From Rhodobacteraceae bacterium HTCC2150 (GTDB lineage Bacteria > Pseudomonadota > Alphaproteobacteria > Rhodobacterales > Rhodobacteraceae): a stretch of 64,000 nt of DNA. This document shows positions 17,038-26,612 of this stretch, one piece after another (positions within the stretch are counted from its first letter, which is position 1; the number at the start of each line of letters is the position of its first letter). Made by a program: the position numbers and the translations under genes. The stretch spans positions 124,001-188,000 of the forward strand of contig AAXZ01000004.1 in assembly GCA_000169395.1 (NCBI GenBank), read 5' to 3'. The notes under the pieces were generated by a model. The model made no database searches. It was not told the DNA's origin and was given only the letters and a program-made list of their open reading frames with translations.

Positions 17038-17140
17038 GGACCTGTTGGTCAGGTCCCAATTGGGACAGGTCGTTGGCATAGCCAGTGATCAATCAACCGG
17101 CTTAGGCGCTCTCCCCGTCTGAGCCGGTTTTGATTTTTTA
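17038..17140 (+). ncRNA. candidate leader RNA with alternative hairpins and terminator
   Basis: The stretch between the operator and the VOC gene holds three compact inverted repeats. GACCTG (17039-17044) can pair with CAGGTC at 17050-17055 or, instead, with CAGGTC at 17066-17071. A perfect palindrome GTCCCAATTGGGAC lies at 17053-17066, and TGGC-ATA-GCCA at 17074-17084. The terminator at 17095 follows. The mutually exclusive pairings plus a terminator before the first gene are what an attenuator or riboswitch looks like. I do not recognise a known riboswitch class. Confidence 0.35.
17095..17139 (+). terminator. intrinsic terminator in the leader of the VOC operon
   Basis: AACCGGCTTA (17095-17104) pairs with TGAGCCGGTT (17120-17129) through ten base pairs including one G-U, with a 15-base loop, followed by TTTGA and six T (17134-17139). 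It ends about 50 bases before the VOC start, so it can only stop transcripts starting in the leader region. That makes an attenuation role plausible. Confidence 0.6.
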
Positions 17141-17187
17141 TGGGGCCAAAGTAAACTACCTTTGCCCCTTTGATCGGAGAATTGATT

Positions 17188-17637
17188 ATGAAACGTGGTT
17201 TTCAAGTTAAGGCGTTAGGTGAAATTGCCATTCGCTGTGAAAACGTCGATGAGATGATGAAGTTTTATCGCGACATCATCGGGCTTGAGGTGCTGTCTGG
17301 TAAAGAAGGCGATGCGATCGTGTTCTTTAGGATCTCGCCCGGACACGGCGGGCACACGACGGCGCTGGCGCTGTTTGCGCGCGACGCGGGGCGAACAGAA
17401 TTGCACGCTCAATCCCATTTGCCCCCTATACGTGGCGAACGATCATCGCTGCATCACATCGCTTTGACGGTGGATTTCTCAGAACAAGACGCAATCATGG
17501 ATTGGTATCGGCATCACGGGTTAACCTTTCGTGTACAACAATTTGACTGGATCGGCTGGCGTGGTGTTTTCACAGAAGATCCCGAAGGTAACACCGTGGA
17601 ATTGGTTGCCTATAGTCCGACGATGCTGGCCAATTGA
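17188..17637 (+). CDS. VOC family protein (glyoxalase/dioxygenase fold)
   Basis: ATG 17188 follows GGAGA; 149 residues. The paired beta-alpha-beta-beta-beta modules of the VOC fold are visible: EIAIRCENVDEMMKFYRDIIGLEVL, a central LHHIALTVDF and the terminal DPEGNTVELVAY. The metal-binding H and E positions are present in the second module. Family members include glyoxalase I, extradiol dioxygenases and resistance proteins, so the activity is not fixed. It is the first gene after the leader and heads a plus-strand series with a second VOC, an aminotransferase and a binding protein. Confidence 0.82.
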   Translation: MKRGFQVKALGEIAIRCENVDEMMKFYRDIIGLEVLSGKEGDAIVFFRISPGHGGHTTALALFARDAGRTELHAQSHLPPIRGERSSLHHIALTVDFSEQDAIMDWYRHHGLTFRVQQFDWIGWRGVFTEDPEGNTVELVAYSPTMLAN

Positions 17638-17749
17638 TCTGATTAGAGAAACAATTTTTTTGGCGGAGGATATTGTCACGAGTTTGCGACGATGGATTGC
17701 CAACTGAATGTTCCTCTGTCAGAGTTTTTACAAACGAAAAGGGATCCAA

Positions 17750-18193
17750 ATGAAATATTTACACACCATGGTGCGTGTCACCGACGTCGAGGCAAGTCTT
17801 GATTTTTACGTCAACAAAATGGGCATGGTACAGACCAAGCGAAATGATTACGAATCTGGCCGTTTTTCGTTGATATTTTTAACGGCGGATGAAGATGCGG
17901 CCCAAGTTGCATCCGAACGCGCGCCGGAATTAGAGCTGACATATAATTGGGACGGTGATGAGGAATACACTGGCGGACGTAATTTTGGTCATCTGTGTTA
18001 TTCTGTTAAAAACATTTATGAATATTGCCAACGCATGCAGGATGCGGGTGTCACAATAAATCGCCCGCCACGTGATGGGCGTATGGCGTTTTTTAAGTCA
18101 CCCGACGGCATTTCATTTGAAATTTTGCAACAAGGTGAACCTTTGCCGGCGGCCGAACCTTGGGCGTCTATGGAAAACACTGGAAGTTGGTAA
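17750..18193 (+). CDS. lactoylglutathione lyase-like VOC protein
   Basis: The 147 residues start at ATG 17750, after AAAAGGGA. The sequence follows glyoxalase I more closely than the preceding VOC does: HTMVRVTDVEASLDFYVNKMGM at the start, LELTYNWD, FGHLCYSVKNIYEYC and DGISFEILQQGE at the end. The H/E metal ligands (H5, E near 64, H near 84, E near 125) are in the expected order. It would convert the methylglyoxal-glutathione adduct to lactoylglutathione. The link to amine breakdown may be detoxification of aldehydes or a related isomerisation. Confidence 0.82.
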   Translation: MKYLHTMVRVTDVEASLDFYVNKMGMVQTKRNDYESGRFSLIFLTADEDAAQVASERAPELELTYNWDGDEEYTGGRNFGHLCYSVKNIYEYCQRMQDAGVTINRPPRDGRMAFFKSPDGISFEILQQGEPLPAAEPWASMENTGSW

Positions 18194-18217
18194 ATCAAAC
18201 CTAAAGGTGGATATTTC

Positions 18218-19594
18218 GTGAACAACATGATGACAAATGAGCCGACGGCAGAAACCCTTCTTGAATGGGATCGCAACCACGTGTTGCACCCTTGGCATGA
18301 AATGAGTGAATGGCGGGGCTATGACAATCTGTTGGTTGATACCGCTAAAGGCATTTTTCTCTATGACGGCGAGGGTAACAAGTTTCTGGATGGACCCGGT
18401 GGCATGTGGTGTGTTCAAATTGGGTATGATCGACCCGAAATGGCGAAGGCAATCTCCGATCAAGTGATGAAACTGCCTTATGCATCGCCCTTTACCAAAG
18501 CGACGGAACCTTCGGCGGTTCTGGCCAAACGTATGATCGAGTTTTCGCCTGGTGATTTGAATACTGTGTTCTTTACAACGGGTGGTTCAACCGCTGTGGA
18601 TACTGCGATCCGCGCCATGCATTACATGAATAATTCCCTTGGTCGCCCGGACAAAAAGATCGTTCTGGCGCGGGAAAAAGGATATCATGGATCGACGTAC
18701 TTGGCCTCTACCGTGTCGGGCAAGGAACGCAGTGTCACCAAGTTTGACGCTGAGCAACGATTGGTTCGGTTTTTGCCCAACATTAATCCCTATATCCGTC
18801 CAGATGGGATGGATGAGGCGGCTTGGTGCGATGAAAAAGTGGCCGATCTAGAAAACTTGATTGCAGAGGTCGGTGCTGACAACATTGGTGCCTATATTGC
18901 CGAGCCGATTTTGTGTTCTGGCGGTGTGATTGTACCACCCAAAGGTTACCACAAGCGTACGTTGGATGTTTGTCGCGCCCATGACATTCTTTATATTTCA
19001 GATGAAGTTGTCACTGGCTTTGGCCGCTTGGGCCATTGGTTTTCATCAGAAGAAGTTTTCGGTATCGTGCCTGATATGATCACATGTGCCAAGGGTCTGA
19101 CATCTGGCTACCTACCACTTGGTGCTTGTCTGATTTCAGACGCGGTGATGGAACGGATGACAGGGGCAGGGGCCGCGCCGTTTTCTAACGGATATACTTA
19201 TTCGGCCCATCCAGTCAGCTGTGCGGCCGCCCTAAAGAATATTGAGATTTTTGAAGATGAAAACCTGTTGGCGCACGTGCGATCAGTGACACCGCAATTT
19301 CAGGCGCGGCTACGTTCATTGACCAAATATCCAATCATCGGCGATGCCCGTGGCGAGGGTTTGGTTGGCTGTGTGGAATGCCGTCTGACCAAGGATGGAT
19401 CACGGTTTGAGGATGAGCAAAAAATCGGTGCCCGATTAGACGAAGTTTGTCAGGATATGGGTTTGCTTGTGCGTCCGCTGATCAATATGTGCGTATTCTC
19501 GCCCCCGTTGATCATAACTGAAAAAGAGATCGATTTGATGTTTGATATACTTGAGGCGGCCATTCAAAAGGTCAGCGTAGAGTTCGAAAAGTAA
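18218..19594 (+). CDS. class III aminotransferase (omega-amine or omega-amino acid : pyruvate type)
   Basis: GTG 18218 is placed by AAAGGTGG seven bases upstream; ATGs at 18227 and 18230 are alternatives. The 458 residues show the PLP motifs of class III enzymes: [10 protein letters not shown] for phosphate binding, [10 protein letters not shown], the acidic [13 protein letters not shown] and the Schiff-base lysine in [14 protein letters not shown]. Members take the terminal amino group from putrescine, beta-alanine, taurine or related amines to pyruvate. The polyamine-type binding protein just downstream favours a polyamine-like substrate. Confidence 0.88.
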   Translation: MNNMMTNEPTAETLLEWDRNHVLHPWHEMSEWRGYDNLLVDTAKGIFLYDGEGNKFLDGPGGMWCVQIGYDRPEMAKAISDQVMKLPYASPFTKATEPSAVLAKRMIEFSPGDLNTVFFTTGGSTAVDTAIRAMHYMNNSLGRPDKKIVLAREKGYHGSTYLASTVSGKERSVTKFDAEQRLVRFLPNINPYIRPDGMDEAAWCDEKVADLENLIAEVGADNIGAYIAEPILCSGGVIVPPKGYHKRTLDVCRAHDILYISDEVVTGFGRLGHWFSSEEVFGIVPDMITCAKGLTSGYLPLGACLISDAVMERMTGAGAAPFSNGYTYSAHPVSCAAALKNIEIFEDENLLAHVRSVTPQFQARLRSLTKYPIIGDARGEGLVGCVECRLTKDGSRFEDEQKIGARLDEVCQDMGLLVRPLINMCVFSPPLIITEKEIDLMFDILEAAIQKVSVEFEK

Positions 19595-19684
19595 AGTGAA
19601 GATGGGACATTGCCAAACATTTCCTTGAGAAATTTTTGACAGTCGCATAGCCTTTTAAAGAGTAAAAAATCTCAGGGAGAGAAA

Positions 19685-20734
19685 ATGAAAAATTCCATTA
19701 AGAAACTGATGCTTGGCACTGTGTTGTCAGGTTTTGCTTGTGGCGCGGCAATCGCGGATTCTGGCGATTTGGTGATCTTTGACTGGTCTGGCTATGAGGA
19801 TGAAGGTTTTTTCCAAAACTACGTCACTCAATACGGTGGGCCGCCAACATATGCATTCTTCGGTGAAGAAGAAGAAGCGTTCCAAAAACTTCGCGCCGGT
19901 TTCCGCGCCGATGTTTCGCACCCTTGCAGCCAGTCAGTTGCGAAATGGCACGAAGCAGGATTGCTTGAACCAATTGATCCTGCAAAAATCACCAATTGGG
20001 CTGATGTAAACACTGAAATGAAGGAAGCCTTCAAAATTGATGGTGGCTATTACATGTTGCCGTTTGATTGGGGCACAACTGCCGTGACGTATCGCGCAGA
20101 CCTGGTGGATGCGGCTGATATCGCTTCATTGGAAGTGTTCCGCAATCCTGCCTATGCTGGTCGCATGTCTTTGCCTGATAACGTTGATGATGCCTATGCA
20201 TTGGGTTATTTGGCGACAGGTGTAACTGATTGGTCTGTGGCTACAGATGATGATTTCATGAAAGCATCGGCTTGGCTGCGTGAAGCGCACCAAAACATGC
20301 GCACTTACTGGGCGGATGGCGCAGAACTTGCACAGTTGATGACAAGTGGCGAAGTTGTTGTGTCTTGGGCGTGGAATGAAACACCAACAACAATGCAGGC
20401 TGAAGGCATTGATATTCAGGCAAACCGTAACACCAAAGAGGGGTCATCCTCGTGGTTCTGCGGATATGTGAACCTGAAAGACGGTCCAAATTCCGAAGAC
20501 CAAATGTATGACATGTTGAATGCGTTGATGGATCCGTCTTCTGCTGACTATATTGTTAACGAATGGGGCTATGGCCACGGCAACCAAACAGCCATGACAG
20601 CACTTGGTCCTGATGCCTTGGATGGCGCGGGTCTTGGCGATGTTGACACACCGGTTTTGGCACAAATCCCTATGAACCAGCAACTACGTGAAAAAATGAT
20701 CGCTGAATTTGAGTTGATCAAAGCTGGTTTCTAA
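19685..20734 (+). CDS. ABC transporter substrate-binding protein, PotD/PotF type
   Basis: 349 residues with a clear signal peptide (KKLMLGTVLSGFACGAAIA, cut near 24) and the PotD-like mature start LVIFDWSGYEDEGF. Later DWGTTAVTYRADLV and SWAWNETPTTMQ resemble the ligand cleft of polyamine-binding proteins. A ribosome site AGGGAGAG lies just before 19685. It faces the convergent operon of permease and ATPase genes, which lacks a binding protein of its own, so these four genes should form one importer for an amine. The strong terminator at 20756 ends the transcript. Confidence 0.88.
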   Translation: MKNSIKKLMLGTVLSGFACGAAIADSGDLVIFDWSGYEDEGFFQNYVTQYGGPPTYAFFGEEEEAFQKLRAGFRADVSHPCSQSVAKWHEAGLLEPIDPAKITNWADVNTEMKEAFKIDGGYYMLPFDWGTTAVTYRADLVDAADIASLEVFRNPAYAGRMSLPDNVDDAYALGYLATGVTDWSVATDDDFMKASAWLREAHQNMRTYWADGAELAQLMTSGEVVVSWAWNETPTTMQAEGIDIQANRNTKEGSSSWFCGYVNLKDGPNSEDQMYDMLNALMDPSSADYIVNEWGYGHGNQTAMTALGPDALDGAGLGDVDTPVLAQIPMNQQLREKMIAEFELIKAGF

Positions 20735-20755
20735 AAAAGCCAAAATATGAATTAG

Positions 20756-20785
20756 AAAGGCCCCGACATCATTGTCGGGGCCTTT
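20756..20785 (+). terminator. strong intrinsic terminator after the binding-protein gene
   Basis: A perfect 13-bp stem, AAAGGCCCCGACA with TGTCGGGGCCTTT, closes a 4-base loop. As the A/T ends mirror each other it could work in both directions and insulate the convergent operons. Confidence 0.9.
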
Positions 20786-20939
20786 CCATTTGAACGATCA
20801 AAAACCAATCCCGCTGGACAAATTCGGGGAGAAATGGATGAAATCGATTTATGAAACAATGTTCATATTTTGTATAGATTGGTATTGGGAACATTTAAAG
20901 TAAGGGTTCCCATACTTTTTGAAATTCAGTGGCTGGGCG

Positions 20940-22025
20940 TTAGGGCAACAGCAAAATAGACTCGACACCCCAACCAATGCGCGCGGTGTCGCCTGTCGAT
21001 AATGTTTCGCGGCCAGCCGTGTTACGCATTGAAATTGTGACGTTTTCATCGTGGCCGCCAAAACGAACCTCGTAATACGTCATGTCACCGTAATAACTGA
21101 CTTCGTCAATTTTGGCAGCAGTTTCAAACTCACTTTTTTCATTCGTATCCAGAATAGTAAGCATTTCTGGGCGAATGGCTGCCTTCATGCCTTCGACAAT
21201 ACCTGCTGGTGCCTGATCCTTTGGCACCGTGACCGCACCCAATCCTGCAACCTTCACATCAAGGCTTGCTGTGTCGTGGGCAATTACCTCACAAGACATG
21301 AAATTCATAACTCCGATGAATTCAGCAACACGACGGCTGTTGGGGCGTTTATATAATCCTTGTGGTGTGTCGATCTGGGCAATTTCACCATCAAACATAA
21401 CCGCAATACGGTCTGACATGGTCAGCGCCTCTTCTTGATCATGTGTGACCAAAATAAAGGTAATACCTACAGCGCGTTGCAGGCGGCGCAGCTCGGTTTG
21501 CATTTGCTCGCGCATTTTTTTGTCGAGTGCTGAAAGCGGCTCATCCAACAATAGAACCTTGGGTTTCAGCACCAATGCACGGGCAAGGGCAACACGTTGG
21601 CGTTGCCCACCAGACAAGGCGTGACTGGCGCGTTTTCCAAACCCCTTGAGGCCAACCATTTCAATCGCCTCAGCGACCAGTTCTGCAATCTGTGCTTTGG
21701 GTAGCTTTCGTGCCTTTAGACCGTAGGCCACATTTTCCTCAACGCTCATATGCGGGAAAATCGCGTAGGATTGGAACACCATATTTGTGGGGCGTTTGTT
21801 GGCCGGAACATCGGTCATTGGTTTGTCTTCGATATAAACCACGCCGTTGCTTGGATGTTCAAATCCTGCAATTGTTCGTAACAAGGTTGTTTTCCCACAA
21901 CCCGAAGGGCCAAGCAGCGAGAAGAATTCGCCGCGCATAATTTCGGTGTTTGTTTCCTGCAATGCCTGAAAATCACCGTAGAATTTAGTGATGTTTTCAA
22001 GACGGATGATTGCGTTGTTGCTCAT
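20940..22025 (-). CDS. ABC transporter ATP-binding protein, PotA type
   Basis: 361 residues: Walker A GPSGCGKTT, Q-loop, signature LSGGQRQRVALARAL, Walker B VLLLDEPLSALD and the switch histidine in LVTHDQEEAL. A C-terminal TOBE-like regulatory domain follows from about residue 240. It powers import by the PotB/PotC pair encoded just upstream, with an ATGA-type overlap at 22022-22025. It is the last gene of the Rieske-potB-potC-potA operon. Confidence 0.92.
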   Translation of the reverse strand: MSNNAIIRLENITKFYGDFQALQETNTEIMRGEFFSLLGPSGCGKTTLLRTIAGFEHPSNGVVYIEDKPMTDVPANKRPTNMVFQSYAIFPHMSVEENVAYGLKARKLPKAQIAELVAEAIEMVGLKGFGKRASHALSGGQRQRVALARALVLKPKVLLLDEPLSALDKKMREQMQTELRRLQRAVGITFILVTHDQEEALTMSDRIAVMFDGEIAQIDTPQGLYKRPNSRRVAEFIGVMNFMSCEVIAHDTASLDVKVAGLGAVTVPKDQAPAGIVEGMKAAIRPEMLTILDTNEKSEFETAAKIDEVSYYGDMTYYEVRFGGHDENVTISMRNTAGRETLSTGDTARIGWGVESILLLP

Positions 22026-22831
22026 AAGAAGCCCCCGGAATTCATTTGGCCAGTACGTTTGACCCCGCGGCGACGGAAGAATTCAGCCAGCCCCAGCAAG
22101 AAAAGAGAAAGAACCAGCAAGATTGTTCCCAAGGCCATTAGGCTAGGTAATTTTGCAGGAAAACGAAGTTGGCCCCAGATGTAGACGGGCAGGGTGGGTT
22201 CAGTGCCCGCCAAGAAGAAGGCGATAATAAATTCATCCAATGAGATCGTAAAAGATATTAACATTGATGAAACCAAACCCGGCATGACCAAGGGAATGGT
22301 TATCAGCCAAAAGGTCTTAAGCTTGGAGTGCCCAAGATCAAAAGATGCCTCTTCAAGGGATTGATCAAGGTTCATGAAGGCACCGTTCAAAATGGCGATA
22401 CAAAACGGCGTGCAAATTAAAACGTGGCCCAGAATGATTGACCACAACGAAAGGCTCATTCCCATTTGAATAATCACAACCAAAAGGGAGACGCCGATAA
22501 TGATTTCAGGCAAAACCATTGGTACCATGATAAACCCAATGGCCGCTTGTTTGCCGGGGAATTTGTACCTTGAGGCAACGCGCGCGGCTAAAGTTCCTAA
22601 AATGGTTGCCAAGAATGCTGATGTCAGCGCGATAAACAGGCTGTTTTTGGCGGCAACGTGCAACGGCTTTGTATCACGTAGAACACCGAACCATTCAGTG
22701 GTGAAGCCCTTCAATGGAAATGAAACGATACTGGAATCGTTGAACGCAAATATTGGCAACAAAAGTGTTGGCGCATAAAGGAACACCAAGAATACTGCGA
22801 TGAAGACACCAAAAAGCTTGCCTCTAAACAT
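22022..22831 (-). CDS. ABC transporter permease, PotC type
   Basis: 269 residues, six hydrophobic helices and the EAA cytoplasmic loop (LEEASFDLGHSKLKTFWLIT) that contacts the ATPase. Size and ending (LAEFFRRR) are standard for PotC. It overlaps potB by one base and potA by four. Confidence 0.9.
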   Translation of the reverse strand: MFRGKLFGVFIAVFLVFLYAPTLLLPIFAFNDSSIVSFPLKGFTTEWFGVLRDTKPLHVAAKNSLFIALTSAFLATILGTLAARVASRYKFPGKQAAIGFIMVPMVLPEIIIGVSLLVVIIQMGMSLSLWSIILGHVLICTPFCIAILNGAFMNLDQSLEEASFDLGHSKLKTFWLITIPLVMPGLVSSMLISFTISLDEFIIAFFLAGTEPTLPVYIWGQLRFPAKLPSLMALGTILLVLSLFLLGLAEFFRRRGVKRTGQMNSGGFL

Positions 22832-23712
22832 CAGTCGCGCCCCTTTAGATATTTTCTATTGGCAAAGACAAAGACCGCGGCAATGGCTGAAACAATAAAC
22901 ATCGCAGAAAGGGCAAGTGCAGCGCCAAGCGGGGCATTGTTTGCTTTCTTAAATTGCAACTCAATCATATTTGAAATCATCAAACCATTTGTGCCACCCA
23001 CAAGGCGGGGTGTTACATAATCGCCAATCGTGGGAATGAATACGATGACCGTGGCCGCCATAACGCCGGGCATGGCCAAAGGCAGTGTGACACGCATGAA
23101 ACGACGAACCGGCCCATCACCCAAATCTTCGGCGGCTTCCAATAAGGATCGATCGATTTTTTCAAGTGCTACAAAGATTGGTAAAATTGCGAATGGAATC
23201 CATGCGTGGCCCAAGGTTAGCACCACAGCATTTTGATTATAAAGAATAAAACTAAGCGGTGTATCTATGATACCTGTGGCAAGCAAACTGCCGTTTACCA
23301 CGCCGTTATACCCTAAAATCACTTTCCATAGAAAAATTCGCATCAGATAACTGGTCCAAAACGGGATGGTGATCAGGAAAATCCAAAGCGCCTTTTTTTC
23401 AGGACGGACACGAAAGGAAACGTAATAGGCGACTGGGAATGCCAACAAGACGGTGACAGCTGTCACAAACAGAGAAATCTTTAGCGAACGGGCCATCAAT
23501 GTTTGATAGATTGGCTCGCCCCAAGCGGTCTTGTAGTTCGCAAGGGTAAAGGTCTTGTCCAAATCCAAATAGTTCTGCGTCCAAAAACTGAGGGACAAAA
23601 CCATGATTAGGGGGGCGGCCAATAAGGCGACCGCAAATAGAAACGTTGGTGAAAGAAGAAAAACGCCCTGTGCACTTTCAGACTTTCGCCAACTGTTCAA
23701 TTTTGCGATCAT
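22831..23712 (-). CDS. ABC transporter permease, PotB type
   Basis: 293 residues with about six transmembrane helices and the EAA loop LLEAAEDLGDGPVRRFMRV. It overlaps the Rieske oxygenase gene by ATGA at 23709-23712, so uptake and oxidation are translated together. This is strong context that the oxygenase acts on the imported compound. Confidence 0.9.
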   Translation of the reverse strand: MIAKLNSWRKSESAQGVFLLSPTFLFAVALLAAPLIMVLSLSFWTQNYLDLDKTFTLANYKTAWGEPIYQTLMARSLKISLFVTAVTVLLAFPVAYYVSFRVRPEKKALWIFLITIPFWTSYLMRIFLWKVILGYNGVVNGSLLATGIIDTPLSFILYNQNAVVLTLGHAWIPFAILPIFVALEKIDRSLLEAAEDLGDGPVRRFMRVTLPLAMPGVMAATVIVFIPTIGDYVTPRLVGGTNGLMISNMIELQFKKANNAPLGAALALSAMFIVSAIAAVFVFANRKYLKGRD

Positions 23713-24902
23713 TCTGCTGCAACCAACAGAGTTTGATTTTCGCTTGCAAGCTGAGTTGGCTCGGTCGTCAAATTCATTACAGGTACTACTTTGCGCAAGT
23801 GGTCATGGAAAGTTTTTAACCCGTATTCCAAATCAGAAAAGATGATTCCGTCAAACGCCGATGATTTCGTGGCCTCGCAGGACCAAATGGTGAGCATCTG
23901 ATCCTCTTTTGCGGTGTCGCGATCGATACGCTGGCTTAGGTACCTTGCCGCGCGCGTTCTGCGATCTTCGTTCCGGTACTTAAAGACGGCGCCGCGTTGG
24001 ACCGTTTTGGTCGCGCTATGTGGTATTTCTTGATAAAAAACCATGCTGTCGGGGTAAAACCCAAAGACCAAATTAGGGAACACACCGACATAAAGCCATG
24101 CCTTTTGGCTTTCTTTAGGTAAATGTCTCGCCTCTGGTAAAATGGCCCGGTAATGCCGCGTTGACCAACCTTTTGAGGGAGCTTCATTAAAATAGCCAAT
24201 CGATCGGCTCGCGCCATCAACATAGGGTTCATCAAAATATTTGGCACCATAAAGATCGTGCAAACCGGGGTGCGCCTGCCTGACGTGATAGCCTTCGTTG
24301 TCGACATCACGCACGGATTTCCAGTTTACGTCAGCTGTATCCGTGGCATAGCTGCCCTCGTCAATCACCATATCTTCGGGTTTGTAGGGCGCGACTTCTT
24401 CTTCAAATCGTGCAAGGATTTCGGCCATTGCGGGCTGTGGACCCGGTTGAAATCTAATGAAGATAAAGCCGTGCCAAATTTCCATCTCAATTGTTTTTAG
24501 GCCCCATTCTTCGGGGTTCATTGGCGGGAAAGTGTTAGCGGCGGCAACGCCACGTAATGTACCGTCTAAATTGTAGGCCCATCCGTGATAGGGACATACT
24601 AAAGCTTTGTTACATTGACCTTTTTCATCACCAACAATGCGCGAACCACGATGGCGACATAGATTGTGAAATGCCCTTACAACGCCATCTTTACCGCAAA
24701 TAACCAAGGCACGTTCATCGGCAATGTCAAAGGTCACGTATTGACCAACCTCGGTCACTTCGGAAACATGACAAGCATATTGCCAATGGGTTCTGAATAT
24801 CTGGTTCTTTTCAACTTCAAACAAAGGTTGTGAAAAATAGGTCCAACCAGGCAATCCTGAGCGTTCCCAATCAGTTGGTACAGAAATTGATGACCTTGGC
24901 AT
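23709..24902 (-). CDS. Rieske non-haem iron oxygenase, alpha subunit
   Basis: 397 residues. The Rieske [2Fe-2S] site is complete: C-x-H in LCRHRGSR and C-x2-H in VCPYHGWAY, 19 residues apart. The mononuclear iron site reads VDNEGYHVRQAHPGL (D/N, H, H) in the catalytic domain. This layout is shared by aromatic ring oxygenases and by oxygenases that demethylate quaternary amines such as glycine betaine or carnitine. The co-translated polyamine-type importer favours a nitrogen compound. No reductase subunit gene is adjacent. Confidence 0.88.
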   Translation of the reverse strand: MPRSSISVPTDWERSGLPGWTYFSQPLFEVEKNQIFRTHWQYACHVSEVTEVGQYVTFDIADERALVICGKDGVVRAFHNLCRHRGSRIVGDEKGQCNKALVCPYHGWAYNLDGTLRGVAAANTFPPMNPEEWGLKTIEMEIWHGFIFIRFQPGPQPAMAEILARFEEEVAPYKPEDMVIDEGSYATDTADVNWKSVRDVDNEGYHVRQAHPGLHDLYGAKYFDEPYVDGASRSIGYFNEAPSKGWSTRHYRAILPEARHLPKESQKAWLYVGVFPNLVFGFYPDSMVFYQEIPHSATKTVQRGAVFKYRNEDRRTRAARYLSQRIDRDTAKEDQMLTIWSCEATKSSAFDGIIFSDLEYGLKTFHDHLRKVVPVMNLTTEPTQLASENQTLLVAAE

Positions 24903-25005
24903 TTTTCAGTCCTTTTAAGTGTTTAACCATGGAACAATTCTTCGCGTGACAAATCAAGGTGAAATTGCCACTATTTTCAGGAAACGCAATTTGTCAGGGG
25001 CCACG

Positions 25006-25365
25006 ATGAAACCTATTTCAAAATCTGAGCGAACCGTTGTGAATGTCGAAAATGCAGCATTCCGCCCATGTATCAACCAAGACGGCAGCGATAGCGGTAC
25101 CAGCATTTTGCAATTGAATACTGACCATGCTGATTGTGTTGGCTTTTACCTGTATAAAATGGCGCCGGGTACAACGACCGAGGCTCATGAACATGTTGGC
25201 CACGAAGAGTTTTACATAATCGAAGGCGATCTTACGGACAATGATGGCGTAGCGTACCGGCAAGGCGACATGGTTCTGCTAAAATCTGGTACGCAGCACA
25301 ATTCGACCACTAAAAACGGTTGCCTGATCGCCGTTTTTGCACCGGATGGAGAGCGATCCGTCTAA
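25006..25365 (+). CDS. cupin domain protein
   Basis: ATG 25006 has AGGGG five bases upstream; the open frame extends to 24919 without a good site. The 119 residues contain the cupin motif 1 EAHEHVGHEEFYIIEGDL (H, H, E ligands) and motif 2 region KSGTQHNST (H). It is a single-domain metal-binding cupin of unknown activity, possibly an isomerase or sensor. It is transcribed away from the Rieske operon and convergent with malonyl-CoA decarboxylase. Confidence 0.78.
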   Translation: MKPISKSERTVVNVENAAFRPCINQDGSDSGTSILQLNTDHADCVGFYLYKMAPGTTTEAHEHVGHEEFYIIEGDLTDNDGVAYRQGDMVLLKSGTQHNSTTKNGCLIAVFAPDGERSV

Positions 25366-25367
25366 AA

Positions 25368-26612
25368 CTAAGCTACGTTTTCAGTTTGAATCCGACCAAA
25401 TGCCTTTTGCAAGTTTTTGATTGGACGGGACGCTGCGATCGTGCCTTCTTTGGCCAAAGCTTCGTGGTTTTGCGCAATTTTTTTCGCGTCATAAAGGTAA
25501 TTAACCATCATGCCAGCAGATTGGTTCATTCCCTTTTCAGACGTATCGGCATCGGCGTGTAATGCATGAATTTGTGCACCGTTGTACAAGTGAAACTTGG
25601 CAACTGGGTCAAGTGGCGCATGACCTCGCGACTTGGCATTCAGCAAATATTCGGCGGCCATTGGTTTTAGGGCTTCTGGATCATCAACTGCGTGATCGTT
25701 GTTTTCAGCCCATTTTGTAAATCCTGGAATTGGCGACAGGGTTACAAATGTTTCCAGATCAGGCAATTCGGCTGATAATTCGTGAACAACATGTTTGATC
25801 AGGAAGTTGCCAAATGAAATCCCAGCTAATCCAGCTTGGCAATTGGAAATCGAATAAAATACCGCCGTATCAGCGGCATGCGCGGCAACACTGTTGGGCG
25901 TTACCAGAAGGTTTTGGATAGAATCTGGGATACCTTTGGTTAATGCAACCTCAACAAAAATGAGCGGCTCTTCTGGGATTGCGGGATGGAAATACGCAAA
26001 ACAACGGCGATCATCTGGCAAAAGTCGGCTGCGAAGATCATCCCAACTGTCGATGGCATGAACAGCTTCATAACTGATGATTTTTTCCAAAATATTGGCG
26101 GGGCTCGTCCAACTAATTGGGCGCAGCACCAAAAAACCACGATTAAACCAAGAGACAAACAGATGTTTGAAATCCAGATCCACCTTTGAAAGATGGCGAT
26201 CCTCTTTTGCGAAAGCTAACAAATCACGACGCATTTCAACAAGGCGCGCGGTAGCACCTGAACCCTGGTTTAGACGGCGGATCAATTCCTGACGTGGTGT
26301 TTCACTTGCCGCCAGAAAAGCCTTGTAATTCGCGTGTGTTGGTTCCTGTTTATATGCATCAAGTGCAAACACAACTTCGTCTGGTGAAATATCCAAGTTA
26401 TCATTTAAAAACTGAAAGAAGGCACGTTTTTCATCGTCATTTGATTTGGCATATACATCCAGAATTTCAGTCGCAATGCTAAGTCCGGAAACCTCGCCTT
26501 GGTTGCCCAGTAAGGCATGGCAAAGATCAACAATAGGCCGGTTGCTGGGGCGCATTAACGGCAGGTATTGGCGGTCAAAAATCGTGCTTACCAAATCATA
26601 CAAACGGGCCAT
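25368..26612 (-). CDS. malonyl-CoA decarboxylase
   Basis: 414 residues. The helical N-terminal domain (about 1-120) is followed by the GNAT-like catalytic domain with HAIDSWDDLRSRL, FAYFHPAIPEEPLIFVEVALT and the C-terminal HALHADAD region with the catalytic histidine. It converts malonyl-CoA to acetyl-CoA and CO2. The upstream 26613-26771 stretch should hold its promoter. It is not obviously coupled to its neighbours. Confidence 0.92.
   Translation of the reverse strand: MARLYDLVSTIFDRQYLPLMRPSNRPIVDLCHALLGNQGEVSGLSIATEILDVYAKSNDDEKRAFFQFLNDNLDISPDEVVFALDAYKQEPTHANYKAFLAASETPRQELIRRLNQGSGATARLVEMRRDLLAFAKEDRHLSKVDLDFKHLFVSWFNRGFLVLRPISWTSPANILEKIISYEAVHAIDSWDDLRSRLLPDDRRCFAYFHPAIPEEPLIFVEVALTKGIPDSIQNLLVTPNSVAAHAADTAVFYSISNCQAGLAGISFGNFLIKHVVHELSAELPDLETFVTLSPIPGFTKWAENNDHAVDDPEALKPMAAEYLLNAKSRGHAPLDPVAKFHLYNGAQIHALHADADTSEKGMNQSAGMMVNYLYDAKKIAQNHEALAKEGTIAASRPIKNLQKAFGRIQTENVA

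Noticed and set aside
20898-20920. Second terminator downstream of potA
   Set aside because: Stem AAGTAAGGG/CCCATACTT has a mismatch and only a 2-base loop, and the T-run is on the plus strand, away from potA.
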